64,000 bases of DNA from Polyodon spathula. Lineage: Eukaryota; Chordata; Actinopteri; Acipenseriformes; Polyodontidae. The notes under the pieces were generated by a model, which saw only the letters and a list, made by a program, of their open reading frames with translations, did no database searches and was not told where the DNA came from. This document shows, piece by piece, positions 57,201 through 64,000 of the stretch (its first letter is position 1; each line of letters starts with the position of its first letter). The DNA lies in assembly GCF_017654505.1 (NCBI RefSeq), contig NC_054538.1, positions 20,894,412 through 20,958,411 of the forward strand. The letters are read 5' to 3'. The position numbers and the translations under genes were made by a program.

Positions 57201-60200
57201 TACCAGCGGTGTTGTGATTCAGCACTCAAAATAGGTTCCTTGCTTTAACTACAGTGCTCATGCTTTAAAATAAGTTAACTGCAAACTCCACAAGCTTTAA
57301 GTCACAGACTGTGTCACATATATGGTGAGCAATCTTAAAATCTTATTTGATGCAGATAACACACTTGAACTCAGCTTCAAAGTCCCCTTTTGTTAGAGTT
57401 AACAAAGGGTGTTAGAATAGAGCAAACCCACATCATCTGAGCCGTTTCAAAACGGTCATCTTGTCTTCATAATGAAAAAATACTAGACAGTGCTATAAAG
57501 GGAACAGCATACAGATTCAACTGTTTAAAGCACTTAAACAAGTTTCCCATGGTAAAAGTATAGAAAAAATGTAAAAAAGCAGAGTGAGGCACGGTAAAGC
57601 AACTATGGTAAATGCAAAGTAGAACTATGGGGAAAGCATGGCAAAACTGCAAACATACCGTGCAAAGATACCGTGGTAAACTTTTATAAGGGAGAGTTTT
57701 GAAGACCAGCATTTTGTTCTAGGTTTGGATCATGCGTGTTCCTGTAATCTCTCCTCTCCTCACCTCGTAAATGGCAAAGCCAATGGTGTGCATGTCCTGG
57801 CCGTGCCGCCGGTACTGCCGCCTGTCCTTCTGCATCAAGGCAACCAGGAAGCTGCAGGCGAGTTCGTTGTCATCGGGGTCATCATCCTCCTCCAGCAGGG
57901 TGATCTTAAACTGCGGGTTGATCCAGAACGTGTCTGCAGGAGGCAGCCAGACACAGGAGACTCATTAGGGCTTACAAAAATAGTTTTAAAAAGGTCTTGC
58001 CATGCAAAACAAGCCATTACAAAAAATTAAGGTGCACAAAAAAAAAAAAAAAAAAAAATCTTTCCAGTTTCTAAATCTAACGCTCATTTCTATGGTCAAT
58101 TCAAAGCTAACTGCTCTAGGTCCTTTATATTGCAAAGTTACATGACAATGTTTCTTATCATATACCTTTATTTTTCAAAACAGTAGTTGCTGTCACTTTT
58201 GTTCTCTAAGAGCACCCTCTAGTGTAGAAAAAATATAGGACAGGGCTGTTTAAATTCTGTATACCAGTGGTTCTGGGGAATTGCCATTTTGCCATCTTAA
58301 GGCAGATGTTATCCCTAAACTTGGGTGTTATGTCTAGTTTGCAAATACCCCCTGTTTGCAGTTAGCTGTTTAGGGCAAGATTCAGTGTGCTTTGTACAGC
58401 AATAAGAAAGAGTGAAAACTGTAATTTGAAATGGTTTAGGAACATATAATCTTCAATTGCATTTCAACTAGTTTCTTCTCCTAATGATGAAATGGTGCTA
58501 ATTCCATGAAGCAGTTTCTGTGGGAGGTATTTGTAGAAGTGGATGGATTACACAGTAAAGACTGCAGGGAGCTGTACTGCCAGTAGATAAGCAGCTAGGG
58601 GACTGCACTGGCCTGACAATAAGAGATTTATAAGCACTGCAGTAAAGGGGTGTTTCCTCACTCGGGTGGTTCCTGCATCCTCCCGCGGAGCTCCCGCGCC
58701 GCCAGCTGCCGTCGTACTTGACTGTGTTCCAGAAGCTCAGGCTGTCCTCACTCAGGGCGTCGGGGGTCAGGTTACAGATCTCCAGTCGAGAGAACTGCCT
58801 CAGGAACTCACTGAAGGCCATCCTGCACAGAGAAGGAGTGAGAGGGGGACAAGCGGCTGAGCAGCTTTCAGATCTGACTGGGTGACAAACTTGTCTGTAA
58901 TCTTTAATGAGACACAGGCAGACACTTCAAAAATAACCCTGTAGTTAGGACTGTCTTAAAATAGGACTGTCTGTTTGGTAAAATTGAAAACACAAATAAT
59001 TTCATAAATACGCAATGTTAAACCGTGCACTAGCTCTCAGCTCTTCTATGATGCAAGCATGCTCTACCCCAGTTTTAGAAACTGCTGACTGGCTGCATTT
59101 GGTGCTAAAGACTGGGGCCCTCAAAGGCGTAGCCAGCTAGATCGAGGTTTCGAGATTTAAAAAAAAAAAACACCCAAGGAAATTGTTTAACATTTTCAAT
59201 GGATCTGACACTGTTGGCTAATGTATAATTATGAAAAATGTTCAATATCTAAGTGGCATGTAGTTCTTAATAACCTATAATGACGATGAAATTCTCTTTT
59301 AAAAGCTGTAGACTCAAACATGCTTTCATCTATATACAGTCAATATATCTTAAGAATGTGATGAGACAGAAAACTCTACCCTGTGCAGTACTGCAAAAAA
59401 ACAAATTCCAGCATTGTCAAGTGATCACTAACAATCAGAGCGCTTCATTTGCCCATGACATTCTATAAACTGATGTCATGAACACTTGAATTCATGGCTG
59501 GAAATGCTGCTGTGTTGGCTACTCTGAGCTGATGCACTTAAATAAAGCCACAGGGGGAATATTGGTTTGTATACGTCATCCTCTGCTATGAGCCCTGGTA
59601 TGAGCACAGGAATTGCAGGAGTGAACTGTGCTGTTGTCATCTCTCACACTACTACTTACCAGAACTCCCCATCTTCCATTCTTAATTGAAGCTCCTCCTT
59701 ATGAGAAGGATCGACTTCATTCCACTCTGAGGAACTAAGAAGAGCAAAAGAACACGGTAAAAAAACATCACTTTTCATTGAGGACATTTAAAAAAAAAAA
59801 AAAAGACAATAAATACAATAAATACAAACACTTTGCAAGTACCCACTAATACATGTACAGGAATCTAGTGTAGTGCAGGTTATAGTCACACTTGTTGGTC
59901 TAAAGCAGCTGATAAATTACACAGTAATAGCGAGATTAAGAAAAAACGTCCACTATTCATAAAACTTTAAGGACTGTTTTAAGGAATGATTTGTTTTAGT
60001 TTTATTTTTTTAAAACACATTTTGAACAACTACTAACCTAAGAGTTTAAAAAAAGAGCCTAAAAAACATTCCTTAAACTACTCCTCAAAGTTTTGAGTAA
60101 AATATACAAAAATATACTGAAATAAACATTTTTAAAAATACTGACACATCTCAATCACTATATAAAGGAAAATCTAAACCATTGCTGGTAGCAGCTGTGT

Positions 60201-62546
60201 GGCTTTAAAACTGTATTTTATACTGACTCTTTATAGGACTCTGATCTAGGAGGGGGTGGGTTAGTGTTTGGCTGGGAGACACACTCCCCCCTGGAGCTGC
60301 TGGGATGGCTGCTGATGGCTGAGCATGAATGGCCAGGCTTACCTGTCGCTCCAGGCTCCAGTCCACTCCACCTGACCCCAGGGGTTCCTGATGCGGATCA
60401 GACGCTCTGTGCGCCCCCGGTAACCTACCTATCACGGTGGGAGCAATTAAACCACAAGGTGAGCTTATGCACGTATAGGAATTCATTTTGTAATGCCTGT
60501 ATACTCAAACTTAGTCATGCAGTACAAGTTACATACACTACTGTATTCATCTTAAAAAGAGATTTTGAACAAGTAATTTTAAAGCTGTATAATTCAGTTG
60601 TTAGTAACTCATACAGAACTCAGATACAGTTATTGTTCCCAACAATTAAAAATAATGACTAACTTGCTCTTCTAGCAAAGCTCATATAGTAAGAGAAGCA
60701 TTGTTGGTAATGTATTCTCCAGCATTTGTAATTGTATAGAAGGGGATTTGCTCACCTCTTTCAGTCCAGTCACAGAGTACGCATGACCTTTTACCAGCTT
60801 CTTAAACGTCACTGATTCCATGTCAAAGGCACTTGTGATCTGTAATGAAAAAGAAATGGCTCATGTAAAAAAAAAAAAAAAAACTGAGAAAAAGCCTGTT
60901 TTCAGGACAAACCCCAACAACACAGAAGTTATAACAAATGGTATTTATTTGATTACATTTGACGTCAAACCCACTCGGTCCTGGCTGTTTGGTCGAGGCA
61001 ATAGATCTCCTGTGGTTGACCATGGGTAACTGAAGAAAGGTGGTGATTGGGGCAGGTGGTGGAATGTGAATCAATTGAATGAAAAGATGGGTGAGTGACA
61101 GGTTAATTTATATATTTTATGACTGACAGCAAGGTGGCAATGTGCAGGGGGCAGTCCTTCCTCCGAACTTCAGTTAAAAATGTACACGTATAAACCTAGA
61201 CTTTGGTAGATATAAATGCGCAAGTATGGGTATTGTCACTATATCCCTGTTCACCCTCAAGGCAGATAATTCTACAACACCAAGTGTGCAGACAGGATAA
61301 CTAAATTAAACAAGGTCTATAATATAAATGTTCCACTGTTATAGCAGTTTGTCGTTTTGATCTTTCCTATACATCTATATAGGTGTGAAGTGCTCATTCT
61401 TAAATAGGTGTAGTCTGCTTTTGTGTATGTAGGTCATACACAGTAATCTTCAGATGTTTTGTTTTTGCTTGGTTTTGTTTTATAAAAAAACATTATAAAA
61501 ATGAATCAGTACATTAACTATTGAATGCCTTCATTTCCTTACATCGATGGAGCAGCCGAGCAGAGAACCCCTCTCCAGAGCCTTCTGGATGATTTTGTAC
61601 AGGTTCTTGGGAGCCTGGCGCAGCTCGTACATCTCTGACACGCCCCCAGTGAAGTCCTCAAACCCCTCGGTCGTGCTGCCGCCAGAGAGCGCCTCATACG
61701 AGCCGTTCAACCTACAGAGAATGGCATCACCCGCAGGCTTCCACTATTATGCTTTCTATTGACAGATACCTAAACCTTTCCTCTTGATTGAGGGATAGTA
61801 TCAACGTATCAAAAAGTCAGACAAATTCCAATTGTTACTTATTATTCCAATTGTATTTATTATTTGCACATACTTGGCATAAGCTTTCTCAATCAAGGCG
61901 CTCCAGAACTCGTTTCCTTCTGCAGAGTGGACAAAGACCAGCTCCCCGTCCTTAATGGGCAGCCTGTCATCAACAACAACATCCACCCACTCTCCAAACT
62001 GCCAGAACTGCAACAGGAAAACACAATGGGATTTCTGAGTGTGACACTGTTGACAAAAGGATGACCCCTTGTTTACCGCTTGCCATCTCATGTGTATGTT
62101 GGACGTTCTTTAGCGCATTATTGTTTTTAAAAATGACAAAGTAAATCTATTGAAATATTTTAAGTTATGTCTAGGCAGGTCCTTTCCCTTCAGAGGGCAA
62201 TAACGAAGGCTTTACAAAACAATTTTTGGACCCTTTGCTCCAGATAGATCTACAGTAAGTGGTGTTAGGTGAGTCAGGCAGTGAAGCTATAGTTTTGGGG
62301 CAGGGATAAAGAAAATCAAAACTAAATTGTACAGTTTTCCACTTGATTTCCCAAACGAACAAACGGGTTATAGTGGGCTGGTCTCACCCCTGCAGAAATG
62401 TTTTTTATGGATGGGTGTCCTGTTTACCTGAAAGTGGAATATTCCAGCGTAGTCTTCCTGGAAGGACTGCCCATGAGGAACAACTCGATGCAGCAGCCTC
62501 TCATTGAGAGTGAGGGAGCCGATGGCAGCCAGGAGCCAGCAGTCAC
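52815..62546 (-). CDS. CAPN11: Classical calpain, CAPN11/CAPN1 type, exons 3-21 (5' partial)
   Basis: Ca2+-activated cytosolic cysteine protease, large subunit. Nineteen exons, from the 5' side: 62546-62428, 62007-61874, 61711-61543, 60839-60756, 60428-60343, 59734-59660, 58822-58662, 57933-57764, 57082-57071 (12 bp, VPDE), 56735-56524, 56424-56385, 56089-56024, 55725-55668, 55456-55392, 54771-54703, 54384-54306, 53646-53533, 53417-53359 and 52841-52815. All have AG/GT junctions in phase, about 599 residues. The catalytic triad is complete: Cys (GDCWLLAA, exon 3), His (KGHAYSVTG, exon 6), Asn (IRNPWG, exon 7). Then the CBSW domain ([26 protein letters not shown]) and penta-EF-hand domain ([26 protein letters not shown]). 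It ends [17 protein letters not shown] and [13 protein letters not shown] suit the CAPN1/CAPN11 branch; VHLKKDFF, the C-terminus and linkage favour CAPN11. Exon 1-2 sequence (N-terminal part) is outside. Confidence 0.92.
53676..54190 (+). mobile_element. Tigger/pogo-like transposon remnant in a calpain intron
   Basis: TATAACA-type words lie at both ends (ACTATAATGAACCCTTCTTATAAC near 53,679; CTAATATAGTGAACAACCTGATATAACAAAC near 54,168), as in Tigger elements. Near the right end a short frame runs to [14 protein letters not shown] and a stop (to 54,085). QSTLDMFF fits the PCNA-interacting-peptide pattern (QxxLxxFF), also described at the C-terminus of pogo transposase. Upstream transposase sequence is absent or eroded. 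Confidence 0.5.
54209..54270. repeat. (GA)n microsatellite
   Basis: About 60 bp of GA repeats with interruptions, in the same calpain intron, 36 bp from exon 54306-54384. Confidence 0.9.
54870..55300 (-). mobile_element. SINE-like element in a calpain intron
   Basis: A GC-rich block with an AATTTAGAATGTCCAATTA-like left part, as in the other two SINEs, and a tRNA-like right end on the minus strand (GTGGCTCACC and GGTTCACGTC B-box-like). Its body differs from the copies at 1975 and 32,935, so it is a related but distinct family. Confidence 0.55.
57083..57763 (-). other. Calpain intron, no further feature
   Basis: The intron between the 170-bp exon and the 12-bp exon. A-rich near 57,085-57,110. 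Nothing else recognised. Confidence 0.5.
58823..59659 (-). other. Calpain intron, no further feature
   Basis: Non-coding intron sequence with an A-run at 59,160-59,170. Confidence 0.5.
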
Positions 62547-62660
62547 CTGCAGCCCACACACACGCACGCACGCACACGCACACACAGAGGGAGAGAGATT
62601 ATTATTTATTCACCGGGAGATTTACCCATTGAGACAGATGCTTCATTTACAAGGGGATCC

Positions 62661-62697
<37 letters not shown>

Positions 62698-63539
62698 TCT
62701 TCAAATAAGCACTGGCTAATAAGCACACAGACACTGACTACTTATTTTAATAGAGCTGAAAACTAAAATTAGGAGTCATACACCCTGGTTTCAATTCCCT
62801 ATATTAACCAACATGAATATGGTTAAGAATAGGATACACTGTCCTGTTGCTAATGTATATACCCTACACACCATGTCAATATCTATTTCTAAATAGGATG
62901 GAAATGTTTCATAAACTTTAACAAAAATAAATAAATCAGTTTTCAATCTGATAAATGGTGTTAAAGGCTTTCTTCTACAATATAGTCACTTTAGAACAAT
63001 ACAAGGTTTATTGTTAATCAAATCTTAATCCAACTTTAATATATGATATATTACACACTGACAAGATTATTATAATTATTATAATGTGTTTAAAATGTGT
63101 TTAAAAGCCGTTCTTATATAACATAATATTCTACATTTAAATGGATCAGCCTATTGAATATGAAGTGCTTTGGCTCTGGGAATTTCAAATATGAAACAAT
63201 GACAACGTTTTGCTGGTGTAGACATGATATTATAAATGATGATCAAAGTGTCCAGCACTGCTTGGATTGCCTGCACATGAAACTATCATGTCAACATGGT
63301 GTGGAAGTGGGTGAGCCAGGTTTCCAGAGCATGTCTCTGCACTCGCACACATACACTGCACCACAGCCAGTCTGCAAAACCCACTAGCCTTTGTGACTTG
63401 GTGCCACAGACTCATGCTTGATTCTGTTTTCTAAAAAGGCCTTGCAGCCTCTCGGTTTGTTATGTAATTAACTCTATAAATGCCAGGGCAGGTCAAGATG
63501 AACCACTCAAAGGCTAAAAAGTATTAGTTTTTTTTAGCT
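62547..63539 (-). other. Calpain intron 2, 3' part
   Basis: The intron upstream of exon 3. ACGCACGCACACGCACACACA near 62,562-62,584 and a (GA)n repeat at 62,658-62,694 are present. I searched for the conserved exon 2 sequence (GATRTDICQGALG) and did not find it. Confidence 0.55.
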
Positions 63540-63925
63540 TGTATTAGCGTGTTCAGGTGGCTGGGGGTTAATTGGAGTAATTAACGATCAATCAGCACCG
63601 AGCCACCTGATATGAAAGAAGGCCTCAGCTTCCCATTAGGGAGAGGAGGGAGATGAGGAAACAAGCAGATGGTTGTGCTTGCTGTTTTGTTGGTTTGCTG
63701 GGGGGGGGGTTATTATTATTTTTTTTTGTATTTTCTGGTCCAGTTAAGGCATCGACCAGCCTGGAAACCTTTATTTTGTAAGTTTTGCTTTGTGTTTTGT
63801 TATTTGTATTTAAATACCTTTGTTTTGACCCGTGTGCCCTTTTGTTTTGCATTTATTTGTTAATAAAAGTATTACTTTTGAACTGCAGTCTGTCTCTGGG
63901 CCTCTATCTATTCGCCAGCCTGCCA
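63540..63925 (+). mobile_element. Possible solo LTR or retroposon fragment
   Basis: A T/G-rich stretch with a pyrimidine-rich centre, AATAAA at about 63,861, then TGCAGTCTGTCTCTGGGCCTC and an end CCAGCCTGCCACA, which looks like R-U5 of an LTR. The 5' boundary and target duplication were not identified. Confidence 0.35.
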
Positions 63926-64000
63926 CAGTACATATTAATTGATCTGTTTTGACAGTGAAACTGAATTTCAATGTCAAAGTGTTTGGGTTGAGCAGAGAAT

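Noticed and set aside
62580..62670. Candidate calpain exon 2 near the (GA)n tract
   Set aside because: The minus-strand translation (DPLVNEASVSMGK) does not match the conserved calpain exon 2 sequence, and the apparent acceptor is part of the GA repeat.
1..64000. CRISPR arrays, operons or bacterial mobile systems
   Set aside because: The window is eukaryotic nuclear DNA with spliced vertebrate genes. The repeats seen are transposons and microsatellites.

Overview
This window is vertebrate nuclear DNA, almost certainly from a ray-finned fish. It is AT-rich with long introns, GT-AG exons, fish-type SINE and LINE tails, DNA transposons and microsatellites, and it has no bacterial features. Three intact host genes, one partial host gene, one decaying host gene and one young LTR retrotransposon account for nearly all recognisable coding sequence. 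Long introns plus a decaying SDE2 would fit a lineage returning to diploidy after genome duplication, such as sturgeon or paddlefish, but the species is a guess.

Layout, left to right. (1) 1-37,300: the 5' part of TMEM63B on the minus strand. Only the first two coding exons are inside (4726-4921 and 3434-3513). Upstream is a first intron of about 32 kb filled with repeats: a foldback MITE, a hAT remnant, a 5.6-kb Gmr1-type LTR retrotransposon (12,817-18,454), Gag-like and SINE fragments, and poly-G tracts. (2) About 37,280-37,420: a CpG-rich presumed bidirectional promoter. (3) 38,928-40,214: MRPL14 (+), head to head with TMEM63B. (4) 43,015-45,870: SDE2 (+), with four apparent lesions and a perfect 148-bp duplication of exon 2. 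(5) 47,123-47,686: MRPS28 (+), a complete reading frame in one exon. (6) 52,815-62,546 (-): 19 coding exons (exons 3-21) of a classical calpain closest to CAPN11/CAPN1. Exons 1-2 lie beyond the right edge.

The host genes do not form a pathway. MRPL14 and MRPS28 are mitoribosomal proteins, TMEM63B is an OSCA/TMEM63 cation channel, SDE2 acts in splicing and replication stress, and the calpain is a Ca2+-activated protease. Their order is informative: TMEM63B, MRPL14 and CAPN11 are neighbours on human 6p21, whereas SDE2 sits with TMEM63A, CAPN2 and CAPN8 on human 1q41-q42. The window therefore seems to keep an older combined arrangement.

The most distinctive element is the LTR retrotransposon. 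It has a SCAN-related Gag and places integrase before reverse transcriptase (Gmr1 architecture). Its LTRs are nearly identical, a 5-bp target duplication is visible, and its integrase is broken by a small local duplication.
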